The notes: a model not told the origin generated them from the letters alone. DNA of 60,000 nt from Symsagittifera roscoffensis (GCF_963678635.1 NC_087063.1:31014599-31074598), one strand, 5' to 3'. Counted from the stretch's first letter, positions 21,971 through 33,650 are shown. Numbers and translations are program-made.

Positions 21971-22790
21971 TTGAAGCGTCCTTCCATTTTACTTTATCTT
22001 CCAAAGGCAAACAGCTATAAGTTGTATCAGAACACGATTATTCTCTCAAATGTAAGAAGAAAACCACTGCGAGCTGGAACTGCTCAAGAAAACCAAACTC
22101 ATAAATGCCAAGCAACAGCAATTACGGATGGCAAAAATTTGATTAAAACGAGAGCTGAGCATAACCATGACACATCTACGGGAAAATCTGATGCTCGACT
22201 AGTTTTGAAAAAGATCCAGGACCTGAGCGGGAGGAATCAGTCGCCACAACAGTTCAACCCATAACAGACAATATAGCCACTCAATTAGCCCTACATATTA
22301 AAAAAATTGGTTAAAACTGCACAACGTATCCGCAAGCAAAATTAAAAGATTTTACCAGTCTCCGCATTAACAAAAAAATTCGAAATAGCCAATTTGTTCC
22401 AGAAATTTGGAAGATTTAAGAGCGGACAAAATGATCACGAAATTTTTTTTTTCGGGGACCCAGAAATTCTACGCGTGTTCGATAAAATCAAGTTTTGGTT
22501 GGCTGACGGAACTTTCAAAAACACCTTCCTATCAAACAAAATCCTATGCCTTCCTACCAAACAAACGGAAAAATTGTACAACCGTTTTTTATAAACCCTA
22601 AAAAACTTAATCCTTGACAGTAGAACTGAAAAAAAATTTGCAGGATTTCGAGCAGGACGCTATTTATGCGTTTCAAATAATTTTCCCGGAGTCCAAGCTG
22701 TCTGGATGTTTCTTTCATCTGGATGTTTCTGTCGAACTCGGAATAAAAAAAGGAGTACAAAACAAACCACAAGTTCTCATCAGCACTTAA
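21971..22790 (+). pseudogene. Mutator-like (MULE) transposase with FLYWCH domain, dead copy 1
   Basis: Near 21,990, FTLSSKGKQL matches the start of a FLYWCH zinc finger; SWNCSRKPN carries its Trp-x-Cys. In the next frame, HKCQATAITDGKN and RAEHNHDTSTG supply the second Cys and the His-x-His. Downstream, FGDPEILRVFDKIKFW then LADGTFK holds the first catalytic Asp of the MULE DDE domain. After another shift (22,620-22,790), LQDFEQDAIYAFQIIFPESK and GCFFHLDVSV match the conserved DFE..A..F and C-x2-H motifs. Family enzymes cut and paste DNA elements. At least three frame breaks; the rest of the catalytic domain is not recognisable. Confidence 0.85.
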
Positions 22791-22899
22791 AATATTACCT
22801 TAATTAGCTTTCGAAAAGGAAGAAGAAATAAAAAACTTTTGAAGTAAAATAGTCGAGAAAATTCGTTTAGTATGCGATTTTATCATAAATTATGGAAAA

Positions 22900-23445
22900 A
22901 ATGCAAAAAATGTCAAGCTCTGCCCTTATGTTACAGTTTGGAGCCTCCCGGAGACGTAAAAAAAACCTTGTCTTGACTAACTTTAAAATGATCGGTACTT
23001 GAAGAAAACTTAGATTAGATTGATACAATATTTGGTTACAACCAGTTTCCATTCAATACTTCATTCAAATTACGCCAATTTATTTTTAATAACAAGAATA
23101 TTCAAGTTTAATTTTGGATACACCTAATCTTTTTAGTTAATAATTTGAATCATACCGGTCGGATTAGTTTTCAAAATAATTTCAAAATCTTGACTATCGG
23201 CAAGGTCATTTTTGTTCAAATGTAAACCACATTTAGCAGCTTGCATGTTATTTCGTTTTGTTTTGCAAAAATTCTCGCAATTAGTTTTGATGTTTACCGA
23301 CGCTATGGTTCCGAATTTCTTTCAAGTAAGTTTTACTTTGATTCTAATAACTGGTATTAAAAAGGTTAAATTGTAGAAGGGTTATCTAATTTTGGGGTTA
23401 TATGAGAGGGTTTTAAGAAAAAAGGGGTTAAAAAACGCTTTAATT
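22900..23445 (-). repeat. Inverted, diverged copy of the arm repeat (right arm)
   Basis: Its reverse complement is collinear with the arm repeats at 16,500-17,395 and 17,675-20,004: GCGTTTTTTAACCCC, CTCATATAACCCC, AATCAAAGTAAAACTTACTT, ATAGCGTCGGTAAACATC, GCAAAACAAAACGAAATAAC, then a weaker match up to the region equivalent to GCCAGCTCCTAGTCCC. Similarity is moderate. It lies on the far side of the transposase remnant, so arms and transposase together resemble a long-TIR Mutator-like element. Confidence 0.75.
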
Positions 23446-24455
23446 TTTGCATTGCTATGTTTTGAGGTTGCAGTAGTGTGAATTCATTAGAAGCAAAAAC
23501 GGCAGTTTCGTAATAAAAAAATAGATCTTTTTTTCACGACTAGGAAAACCAGACTTACTAGGAAAACTTACTAAATGTGTTTTGCTCAATAAATATTTTT
23601 TTAAAAAAGATAGATATTATGAATGATTTCGACGCCTTGCGTATAGCAAAGTATTCAATGCAAAAGCTTACTGGATCAGGTGAAATTTTTTACCCGTCAC
23701 TTATTTAATAGAGTCAGATTGTTCAGGCTATTCAATCTTGATTTCGTGTCAATGTAGTTCTTTCGCTTCCTTTTTTTCATTTATATCACCCATTATATTG
23801 ACTTCTTTTGTAATACTATCAAATTTCCCTTTCCTTCGCCTCTTATCGCGAGACCCCATCCGCAATCAAAATGCTAATTTAATCAATATTAGCTCACCCA
23901 TAGTTTCACCGACCATCCCATGGGTATTGAGAGTCATTTTACAAATAACAGCATCAAAGTCAAGTCATGAAAAGTCATTACCATGATATTAAAGCTCAGC
24001 CATAAAAAACACATGAAATGTTTTTAGTTATCCGGGACACTTGCAACTGTTTGTTCTATAACAAATTTGCATAACGCAATGTGATTTGGTGATTTGCTTG
24101 CTAATTATTCATGCTACAAGAACCATCTTATGAAAACGGGCATGAATTGATTTCAGTGATGTGAATTTAAATCAGATTTCTCTTAGTTTTTAAAACAACA
24201 CGACCAATGGACTTCAAAAAACAATGCATTTTATCAAAAAATTTTAGTTAAAATGCAAAACCCTGCAAAATTTTGTGAATGGTTTTCCCAGACGAGCCAA
24301 AAAAGGAAATTCACAAAGACCTTTTAGAGTTTTTGCGCGGTGGATAAAAACTTCAAAAAAGTAGAATTTGAGCTCATAAACACCCCACCCCGCACCCAGT
24401 TTCAAGAGATAATAGACGACATTGACTATATTATGATTTTAGTAGCTGTCTTATT
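23446..24455. other. No gene seen (also 30,584-31,593)
   Basis: AT-rich sequence. An 82-codon plus-strand frame at 23,738-23,986 (duplicated at 30,876) is Ser/Phe/Ile-rich with no motif and no support from codon bias. Confidence 0.45.
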
Positions 24456-24625
24456 GAAATTGTAAGAAAAATTTTATAATCAATTATTAATTGATTATAA
24501 TCTCTTGAAATCATTATTAAAAGATGCTAAATTTCAGAAATGTTATAATCAATTGTAATCAATTATAATAGAATAAATTGTAAGATGTTTCAAGCAATTA
24601 TAATCGATTATGAGAGATTTTTTTT
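24456..24625. repeat. ATTATAATC-type palindromic repeat cluster
   Basis: Several partly palindromic words built on TTATAATCAATTA and AATCGATTAT separated by short spacers, some ending TCTCTTGAAA. Duplicated at 31,594-31,763 and present in a longer form at 32,400-32,770. Confidence 0.7.
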
Positions 24626-24839
24626 CTCTCGAATTTCGAAATTTCCAATATCAAAAATTTTGAACTTTGACATGTCAAAAAAAAAAACTGAAAAAAGACA
24701 TGAAATGTTCTAGAAACTGGCGTAGATTAGCATGAGTCATGCCAATTAAGTATTGCTGCCCCCGTAACCTGTACATAAAGTAAATAAATTGACCCACTAG
24801 AATTGACCCTCTAGAGTTCACTCAGTCCTGGCAAAGCTG

Positions 24840-24986
24840 GAAATAACTATACTCCCCTCCCCCCAACTGCTCAGTCCTCTTCTTCACTAGTACCAGCCTC
24901 CTGCTCAAGGCACCCAACTCTTCGGTCACCCTTTTCACCTGCGCCAAACTCCTGCTCAAGGCACCCAAGTCTTCGGCCACCCTCTT
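24840..24986 (-). pseudogene. Truncated minisatellite frame at the duplication junction
   Basis: Same sequence as the 3' half of 31,960-32,232, with about two and a half 51-bp repeats. The duplication junction at 24,986/24,987 replaces the hydrophobic start and the first repeats with arm-repeat sequence, so any gene here would have lost its start. Confidence 0.55.
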
Positions 24987-25977
24987 AAAAGTCAAAGATT
25001 CAATAGCAAAAAAAAAATCAAAACAAAACTAAATAACGTGCTCACTGCTACATGCGGTTTAGATTGACTTGGGAAAAAGATTGGTTTGAACAAAATTGAC
25101 GCTGTTGATAGTGTGGACACCGATATGAATACGAAAATTGGTTTGACGGGCCGGAGTGAAAGAAAAAGTAAAAAAAAAGGACTTAATTATATAAAACTTC
25201 CTGTCAAGAATAAAATATTTGGTTGAATTAAATTCAAATGTGGAAAAAAAATTGATGATCAAAACTTTGATCCAATTTAAATTTTAGACGTATACCAAAC
25301 ATGTTAAGGTAAAATTGATTTAATTTGTCGAACCAGTTAAACTTTGTCAGAATTTTTTGAGTTTTCGGCATACATCGCAATGTCTCAAAAGTTTGCCAGC
25401 TCCTAGTCCCAATGTAGTGCCCCAACAAAGGCGCATTCGTTCCTAGCTTGAACGCCTAGCTTTTCAAATGCCAGTCAAAAAAGTGCATTTTACTACACCT
25501 ATGGAAGGCTGCAAAGAGACGTTTTTCTCAAACAACTTGACAAACAAATTTTTAATTTCAAAGTTTCCTAGCGCAAATGAACAACTATTAAGCTTAAGTT
25601 TGCCATAGCGCAAAGAGACAGCAAATAAGTTTTTGTTTATAAACATGCATAATATACTGCAGTTTTTTGTTTGGAACCCGATACTTTGTCTTGTTTTGTA
25701 AATTGATGACTGTTCGAAACGTTCTAGAAATTCAGCTTTTGAATGGAATTTTTTTTCGCAAAAATGCAACTCAAATCAAAATTAAGGGTTGCAATTTTTT
25801 GACAACTGACTGAATGCCACGGTTTCAAACTTCTACAGCATTTTTTGTACTGCCAAAACCGGATGCTGGAGCATCCTTTTGGTTTGAGAGATTAGGTGTA
25901 AAATGACTCCTCCAATCGAGACGAGACTTCTTATGGAATTGGATCCAAATAAAGGACATGGCTTGTTATTTATTGCA
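24987..25977 (+). repeat. Arm repeat copy 1, second unit (5' truncated by the duplication)
   Basis: Equivalent of 17,849-18,839. It lacks the first 174 bp of the arm repeat because the 7.1-kb duplication starts inside it. Confidence 0.9.
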
Positions 25978-27142
25978 GATTCATTTAACGGGTCTTGAAT
26001 TTATTTCAGTGGTTTAAGCCTCGCCTTTTTAACTCCTTCTCATAGAACACCAGAAATGGATAACTTCAATAAAATTTAACCCAATTTTAAATAGAATTGT
26101 TTGAATCAAAGTGAGAACTTCTTAAAATGGATTCTTAACCATACCGTCGGTAAAAGTCAAAGATTCAATAGCAAAAAAAAAATCAAAACAAAACTAAATA
26201 ACGTGCTCGCTGCTACATGCGGTTTAGATTGACTTGGGAAAAAGATTGGTTTGAACAAAATTGACGCTGTTGATAGTGTGGACACCGATATGAATACGAA
26301 AATCGGTTTGACGGGCCGGAGTGAAAGAAAAAGTAAAAAAAAAGGACTTAATTATATAAAATTTCCTGTCAAGAATAAAATATTTGGTTGAATTAAATTC
26401 AAATGTGGAAAAAAATTGATGATCAAAACTTTGATCCAATATAAGTTTTAGACGTATACCAAACAACTTAAGGTAAAATTGATTTAATTTGTCGAACCAG
26501 TTAAACTTTGTCAGAATTTTTTGAGTTTTCGGCATACATCGCAATGTCTCAGAAGTTTGCCAGCTCCTAGTCCCAATGTAGTGCCCCAACAAAGGCGCAT
26601 TCGTTCCTAGCTTGAACGCCTAGCTTTTCAAATGCCAGTCGAAAAAGTGCATTTTACTACACCTATGGAAGGCTGCAAAGAGACGTTTTTCCCAAACAAC
26701 TTGACAAACAAATTTTTAATTTCAAAGTTTCGTAGCGCAAATGAACAACTATTAAGCTTAAGTTTGCCATAGCGCAAAATAACAGCAAATAAGTTTTTGT
26801 TTATAAACATGCATAATATACTGCAGTTTTTTGTTTGGAACCCGATACTTTGTCTTGTTTTGTAAATTGATGACTGTTCGAAGCGTTCTAGAAATTCAGC
26901 TTTTGAATGGAATTTTTTTTCGCAAAAATGCAACTCAAATCAAAATTAAGGGTTGCAAATTTTTGACAACTGACTGAATGCCACGGTTTCAAACTTCTAC
27001 AGCATTTTTTGTTCTGCCAAAACCGGATGCTGGAGCATCCTTTTGGTTTGAGAGATTAGGTGTAAAATGACTCCTACAATCGAGACGAGACTTCTTATGG
27101 AATTGGATCCAAATAAAGGACATGGCGTGTCATTTATTGCAA
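25978..27142 (+). repeat. Arm repeat copy 2, second unit
   Basis: Equivalent of 18,840-20,004, offset by exactly 7,138 bp. Confidence 0.9.
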
Positions 27143-28695
27143 TTTTTTCTGAATTTCTTTAGTGCAATTGCATACAAGTTCAATTTTCTCGAAATTTTTT
27201 TTCTACAGTTTTTAACTTTCTTTTGTTTTAAAACCAGTGGAGGCAACTTTTTTAGAGCCCCAGCAAACTAGTGGATTGTCCCGCAATCCGTTTTCAATAC
27301 GAGTTCCTAGGTTGTTTTTGAGTTGTTTTAGCTCAATTCGGCTTGGTTTGACCGTGAAACAAGTCTCCGCGTAAATGATTCGCGCTCAACCATGCTTTCA
27401 AACTTTTAAAAAAAATTGAATTAAGAAAATTTGAAGAATTCGGCATTTTTCAGACCCCCAAAGCTATAAGCTTCAAACTTTTAACTCAACAAAATGATAT
27501 TTTTGTGGAGGTTTGGTAAAACCTCAGTTGAAAACTTTTATCATAATCAAAAAGACTGTTTTGAACGACACCAAGCATAATTTTTCTGTTATTTCCTCAG
27601 AAATTAGAGCGAAAATTGGCAAAAAGAACATGCGTTCTGAACAAACAAACAATTGCTTCGCCTCTATTTGTAACGCAGCATTGGTAAGCAGCAAAATTAG
27701 ATGAAAAACAGTAGTATCACTCATGCAATGCCGTTTTAATCAAGAAAAATGAAAAACCTAATTACAAAGAGACATATCTACAAAAAATACAGTTTCAAAG
27801 ATGTACCTGGAGGCAAGAGTGATGAAAAAATTGTGTCATATCTTAGCGGCATTGACTTAAAGGCAGAGAAAAGTATGCTGAAAATGAAAAATCAAAAATA
27901 TTATTGCTGATAATAGTTTTAGCGTATAATAACAATAGTGGAATAAATTTGGAGATGGAAGCATAAATAAAGTTTTTTGGTTTTACATTTGAAAAAACTA
28001 TTTATTAAATGAAACTAAAGGTTGAAAATTAAACAGCAATCAAACCTTTAACTCAGAAAAGAACTAGTTTGCAGAAAACTTAGTCGAGAGTTTTCAAATT
28101 TTCCGACAACTAGGTCTAACAAAAATATCATACAGGTTTCACCTGAAAAAAATTTTTGAGGCAAACTATTCAAACAATTTTCAGCATTAAATTATCATGG
28201 AAACAAAACATACTTATGAATCGTTAACGTAACTGAGGAATCAGAAACATAGTTTTTTCGGTTGAACAGTCACAAAAAATGTCAAAACTCAAAAAAAGTC
28301 CCAAAACCCAAACTTTTCAAGTTTCATATGCCACCAATGACCTGGCAAAAAGTCAACACTCAATTTTTTCAAGTTTCATATGCCACCAATGACATATAAA
28401 ATTGATCTTTCACCACGCACCACACAATAAGAGGTGACTAAGCAGTGTAGGTACAAAATAACTCCCAACAGTTTAAGTCAAATAAACATTTAACGCGAAA
28501 AAAAATGAATAAATCTAGAAGAAACAATAATTTCAGAGTTGCTTTGAAACCAAAATAAACCAAAACCTCAAATAAAATAGGAACTCAAGAAGCTTACATC
28601 TCAAAATACACTCCATGATCAGAAACGACTGTTGGCAAAATGGTATACTGATTTTGTTTAACTAGTTGTTAACTTGAAAAAAATTTATTTACAGT

Positions 28696-28778
28696 TTATT
28701 GGGACTCGAACATTGGTCAAGTCCTAAAGAACTCTAACGGTGTCCCACTCTTTACACTTACGCTATTGAGCCACAATT
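28696..28778 (-). repeat. tRNA-derived SINE-like head, second unit
   Basis: Copy of 21,558-21,640 created by the 7.1-kb duplication. Confidence 0.5.
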
Positions 28779-29108
28779 TTTATAGCCCTACTTTATAACC
28801 CGCAACGTGAAAATCCCCACAACAAATTAACCCACTTTTAATACCGATAAACTCTTTCAATTTAAGTCCATTGTAAAACAACAGAAGTATTTCAATTAAA
28901 TATACTAATTGAGGCCTGAGAAGCCACTCTAGTTTCACTTGATGCCTCTAGGATCTCAAACATTTTTGCAAACTGATCAGTTAGATAAATTATCCCACAT
29001 TTACACGTTTAGATCAGAGATAACCTATCTGGTGCTAGTTGAAAACAACACAACACTATTAAAATTTACTTTTAAACAATTTTTGGATCTTTTTATGAGC
29101 TATTATGT

Positions 29109-29928
29109 TTGAAGCGTCCTTCCATTTTACTTTATCTTCCAAAGGCAAACAGCTATAAGTTGTATCAGAACACGATTATTCTCTCAAATGTAAGAAGAAA
29201 ACCACTGCGAGCTGGAACTGCTCAAGAAAACCAAACTCATAAATGCCAAGCAACAGCAATTACGGATGGCAAAAATTTGATTAAAACGAGAGCTGAGCAT
29301 AACCATGACACATCTACGGGAAAATCTGATGCTCGACTAGTTTTGAAAAAGATCCAGGACCTGAGCGGGAGGAATCAGTCGCCACAACAGTTCAACCCAT
29401 AACAGACAATATAGCCACTCAATTAGCCCTACATATTAAAAAAATTGGTTAAAACTGCACAACGTATCCGCAAGCAAAATTAAAAGATTTTACCAGTCTC
29501 CGCAGTAACAAAAAAATTCGAAATAGCCAATTTGTTCCAGAAATTTGGAAGATTTAAGAGCGGACAAAATGATCACGAAATTTTTTTTTTCGGGGACCCA
29601 GAAATTCTACGCGTGTTCGATAAAATCAAGTTTTGGTTGGCTGACGGAACTTTCAAAAACACCTTCCTATCAAACAAAATCCTATGCCTTCCTACCAAAC
29701 AAACGGAAAAATTGTACAACCGTTTTTTATAAACCCTAAAAAACTTAATCCTTGACAGTAGAACTGAAAAAAAATTTGCAGGATTTCGAGCAGGACGCTA
29801 TTTATGCGTTTCAAATAATTTTCCCGGAGTCCAAGCTGTCTGGATGTTTCTTTCATCTGGATGTTTCTGTCGAACTCGGAATAAAAAAAGGAGTACAAAA
29901 CAAACCACAAGTTCTCATCAGCACTTAA
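29109..29928 (+). pseudogene. Mutator-like (MULE) transposase with FLYWCH domain, dead copy 2
   Basis: Duplicate of 21,971-22,790 at +7,138 bp with the same frame breaks and one visible base difference (29,505). The shared lesions show that the transposase was already dead before the duplication. Confidence 0.85.
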
Positions 29929-30037
29929 AATATTACCTTAATTAGCTTTCGAAAAGGAAGAAGAAATAAAAAACTTTTGAAGTAAAATAGTCGAGAAAAT
30001 TCGTTTAGTATGCGATTTTATCATAAATTATGGAAAA

Positions 30038-30583
30038 AATGCAAAAAATGTCAAGCTCTGCCCTTATGTTACAGTTTGGAGCCTCCCGGAGACGTAAAAA
30101 AAACCTTGTCTTGACTAACTTTAAAATGATCGGTACTTGAAGAAAACTTAGATTAGATTGATACAATATTTGGTTACAACCAGTTTCCATTCAATACTTC
30201 ATTCAAATTACGCCAATTTATTTTTAATAACAAGAATATTCAAGTTTAATTTTGGATACACCTAATCTTTTTAGTTAATAATTTGAATCATACCGGTCGG
30301 ATTAGTTTTCAAAATAATTTCAAAATCTTGACTATCGGCAAGGTCATTTTTGTTCAAATGTAAACCACATTTAGCAGCTTGCATGTTATTTCGTTTTGTT
30401 TTGCAAAAATTCTCGCAATTAGTTTTGATGTTTACCGACGCTATGGTTCCGAATTTCTTTCAAGTAAGTTTTACTTTGATTCTAATAACTGGTATTAAAA
30501 AGGTTAAATTGTAGAAGGGTTATCTAATTTTGGGGTTATATGAGAGGGTTTTAAGAAAAAAGGGGTTAAAAAACGCTTTAATT
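30038..30583 (-). repeat. Inverted arm repeat, second unit
   Basis: Copy of 22,900-23,445 at +7,138 bp. Confidence 0.75.
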
Positions 30584-31593
30584 TTTGCATTGCTATGTTT
30601 TGAGGTTGCAGTAGTGTGAATTCATTAGAAGCAAAAACGGCAGTTTCGTAATAAAAAAATAGATCTTTTTTTCACGACTAGGAAAACCAGACTTACTAGG
30701 AAAACTTACTAAATGTGTTTTGCTCAATAAATATTTTTTTAAAAAAGATAGATATTATGAATGATTTCGACGCCTTGCGTATAGCAAAGTATTCAATGCA
30801 AAAGCTTACTGGATCAGGTGAAATTTTTTACCCGTCACTTATTTAATAGAGTCAGATTGTTCAGGCTATTCAATCTTGATTTCGTGTCAATGTAGTTCTT
30901 TCGCTTCCTTTTTTTCATTTATATCACCCATTATATTGACTTCTTTTGTAATACTATCAAATTTCCCTTTCCTTCGCCTCTTATCGCGAGACCCCATCCG
31001 CAATCAAAATGCTAATTTAATCAATATTAGCTCACCCATAGTTTCACCGACCATCCCATGGGTATTGAGAGTCATTTTACAAATAACAGCATCAAAGTCA
31101 AGTCATGAAAAGTCATTACCATGATATTAAAGCTCAGCCATAAAAAACACATGAAATGTTTTTAGTTATCCGGGACACTTGCAACTGTTTGTTCTATAAC
31201 AAATTTGCATAACGCAATGTGATTTGGTGATTTGCTTGCTAATTATTCATGCTACAAGAACCATCTTATGAAAACGGGCATGAATTGATTTCAGTGATGT
31301 GAATTTAAATCAGATTTCTCTTAGTTTTTAAAACAACACGACCAATGGACTTCAAAAAACAATGCATTTTATCAAAAAATTTTAGTTAAAATGCAAAACC
31401 CTGCAAAATTTTGTGAATGGTTTTCCCAGACGAGCCAAAAAAGGAAATTCACAAAGACCTTTTAGAGTTTTTGCGCGGTGGATAAAAACTTCAAAAAAGT
31501 AGAATTTGAGCTCATAAACACCCCACCCCGCACCCAGTTTCAAGAGATAATAGACGACATTGACTATATTATGATTTTAGTAGCTGTCTTATT

Positions 31594-31763
31594 GAAATTG
31601 TAAGAAAAATTTTATAATCAATTATTAATTGATTATAATCTCTTGAAATCATTATTAAAAGATGCTAAATTTCAGAAATGTTATAATCAATTGTAATCAA
31701 TTATAATAGAATAAATTGTAAGATGTTTCAAGCAATTATAATCGATTATGAGAGATTTTTTTT
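31594..31763. repeat. ATTATAATC-type palindromic repeat cluster, second unit
   Basis: Copy of 24,456-24,625 at +7,138 bp. Confidence 0.7.
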
Positions 31764-31959
31764 CTCTCGAATTTCGAAATTTCCAATATCAAAAATTTTG
31801 AACTTTGACATGTCAAAAAAAAAAACTGAAAAAAGACATGAAATGTTCTAGAAACTGGCGTAGATTAGCATGAGTCATGCCAATTAAGTATTGCTGCCCC
31901 CGTAACCTGTACATAAAGTAAATAAATTGACCCACTAGAATTGACCCTCTAGAGTTCAC

Positions 31960-32232
31960 TCAGTCCTGGCAAAGCTGGAAATAACTATACTCCCCTCCCC
32001 CCAACTGCTCAGTCCTCTTCTTCACTAGTACCAGCCTCCTGCTCAAGGCACCCAACTCTTCGGTCACCCTTTTCACCTGCGCCAAACTCCTGCTCAAGGC
32101 ACCCAAGTCTTCGGCCACCCTCTTCACCTGCACCACCCTCCTGCTCATGGCACCGAACTCTTCGGTCACCCTCTTCACCTGCACCAACGTCCTGCGCGAG
32201 GCACTGAACAAGAGAAGCATCAGGGAGATCAT
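31960..32232 (-). CDS. Possible small secreted repeat peptide encoded by a 51-bp minisatellite
   Basis: From ATG at 32,232 the frame reads MISLMLLLFSAS, a short hydrophobic start like a signal peptide. Four degenerate 17-residue units of the type SRRLVQVKRVTEELGAL follow, ending EYSYFQLCQD and a stop (90 codons). Each unit carries a basic pair (KR, often also RR), the spacing expected of a multicopy peptide precursor, or the units may form amphipathic helices. A second minus-strand frame (ATG at 32,263, stop at 32,009) also opens with a hydrophobic stretch and reads GAGEEGDRRVGCLEQE units. A 51-bp unit keeps frames open by construction, so coding is unproven. GC content is far above the surroundings. 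Confidence 0.35.
   Translation of the reverse strand: MISLMLLLFSASRRTLVQVKRVTEEFGAMSRRVVQVKRVAEDLGALSRSLAQVKRVTEELGALSRRLVLVKKRTEQLGGGEYSYFQLCQD
32020..32210. repeat. GC-rich minisatellite, 51-bp unit
   Basis: About 3.5 units of the type CCTGCTCAAGGCACCCAACT... with substitutions but no indels, so the period stays a multiple of three. Units 1-2 also remain at 24,880-24,986 in the first duplication unit. Confidence 0.85.
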
Positions 32233-32399
32233 ATAAGAACAAGAGAACAACGTTGAAGAACATCTGAGTCGTTAATGGTTAGATAACAAAATTAGATAAT
32301 GATTATTGATTAAATCCTTCAACTCGCTCTAAATATGTTTATATTGAATATTCTATCTTTAAATTCTATGATTATTGATTTCTATAATTAATTAGTTCA

Positions 32400-32770
32400 C
32401 CAAATTTTTTTGAAAAGTCACAATTTATAATGCATTTTAATCGATTATATGTGGTTTTCCGTATGATCTGTAATCAATTATAATGGGTTATAGGAAACTA
32501 TAACCTCCTAGAAAAAATCACGATTATATTTGATTATAATAGATTATAATCTCTTGGAAAATATCACGATTATAATCGATTATAATTGATTATAAGAGAT
32601 GTTCTGTTGCAACTATAATCAGTTCTAATGGATCATAAGAGATTATAATCTCTTGGAAAATATCATGATTATGTTTAATTAAAAATCCTTCAAAGACCTT
32701 ATTTTGGTAATTACTAATCAATTACAATTGTGAAAAAATCATCATAATAATCCGTTATAATCGATTACTT
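32400..32770. repeat. Longer ATTATAATC-type palindromic repeat array
   Basis: Many imperfect copies of AATCGATTATAATTGATTAT and of the spacer ATCTCTTGGAAAATATCA with variable spacing. Each word is nearly its own reverse complement, so the array could form multiple hairpins. It is not part of the 7.1-kb duplication. Confidence 0.75.
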
Positions 32771-33299
32771 AACTCTAAATTTGGATGCGAGATAGGCTTA
32801 ACCCGCCTTGGCTGGAAAGCTGTACCGAAAAATGCATTTCAACTGATTCGCACTAATGCTCACTAAATGAGATTCACAGGTACTCAACTAAGAAATTAGA
32901 ATAAAGCTATATGCCTTTGCGCTTTTCAGACAATCAGAAACTTTTTCAGTTCTTATGATTAAGCACAGAAGTGAAGCAGCGCAAACTAGCCAAAACAAAA
33001 TGAAACGAGAGCTAAGTCGGAACACAGTGGCGACAAAAATGAGGTCATCAAAATATTTGTACGTTGATCTTGATTTGAATTTAAAAAGTTTCATTTTGAA
33101 AAAAATGCCAAGAAAATTGAATATAAATCAGAACTGGAAAAAAAATTATCTCTAAGGCGGCTATTTGTTTTATACCTTTATGAGATAACCGTACTTGGAG
33201 TTTTTTTTAAAAGCCAGTCTTCAAAAAATGAACTGCATTTTTTTACTTCCTTTCAATTAGGGTTTTTGATTACAAAAATTTTCATGTGGCAACATTAGC
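32771..33299. other. No gene seen
   Basis: AT-rich sequence with only short frames (32,888-33,094 minus; 32,955-33,155 plus) overlapping each other on opposite strands and without motifs. Confidence 0.45.
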
Positions 33300-33650
33300 A
33301 ACTTTTTTAATTTCTTGACTTAAAATGATCCCAAATCAAACAAAAAAAATTTTAAAAGATTAAAATGATTGTGTTTAGTTGAACACTCAAACCTGATAGC
33401 TTTGTTTTTCTAAAATTTAAACGAACAAAAGAAAAAATTTCATATACAAGGAATTCAATGGATTGTATAGAACCCATTGATATCCTTGTACATGAAAAAA
33501 TTTTCTTTTGTTCCTTCAAATATTAGAAAAACAGAGCTATCAAGTTTGCGTAATCAAAAAAACAAAATCATTTAGTTCTTTCAAAATTTTACAAAAGTCA
33601 CATGTTTTTGTTCGGTTTGAGAGAAAACTTAGTCAGGAAATTGAAAAGAA
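33300..33650. repeat. Imperfect palindrome / foldback sequence centred near 33,468
   Basis: The left arm (33,300-33,467) reads GATAGCTTTGTTTTTCTAAA, then ACAAAAGAAAAAATTTCATA and TACAAGGA. The reverse complement of the right arm reads GATAGCTCTGTTTTTCTAAT, ACAAAAGAAAATTTTTTCAT and TACAAGGA. The arms are about 170 bp, diverged by substitutions, with almost no loop. The right arm belongs to the dispersed repeat continuing to 34,690. Confidence 0.8.

Larger units (their letters stand above)
17849..24986 (+). repeat. 7,138-bp tandem duplication, unit 1
   Basis: It starts at AAAAGTCAAAGATTC (17,849) and ends at ACCCTCTT (24,986), where unit 2 begins with the same AAAAGTCAAAGATTC. The units are nearly identical: I noticed only C at 21,108 against A at 28,246 and T at 22,367 against G at 29,505. 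It holds most of arm copy 1, arm copy 2, the dead Mutator-like transposase, the inverted arm and part of the GC-rich minisatellite. Confidence 0.97.
24987..32124 (+). repeat. 7,138-bp tandem duplication, unit 2
   Basis: Head-to-tail copy of 17,849-24,986. At 32,125 the sequence continues into the rest of the minisatellite (CACCTGCACCACC), which unit 1 lacks. The duplication breakpoint therefore lies inside the 51-bp repeat, with about one base of microhomology (T) at the junction. Confidence 0.97.

Noticed and set aside
32888-33155. Overlapping frames on both strands
   Set aside because: Short, opposed, no motifs; chance frames.
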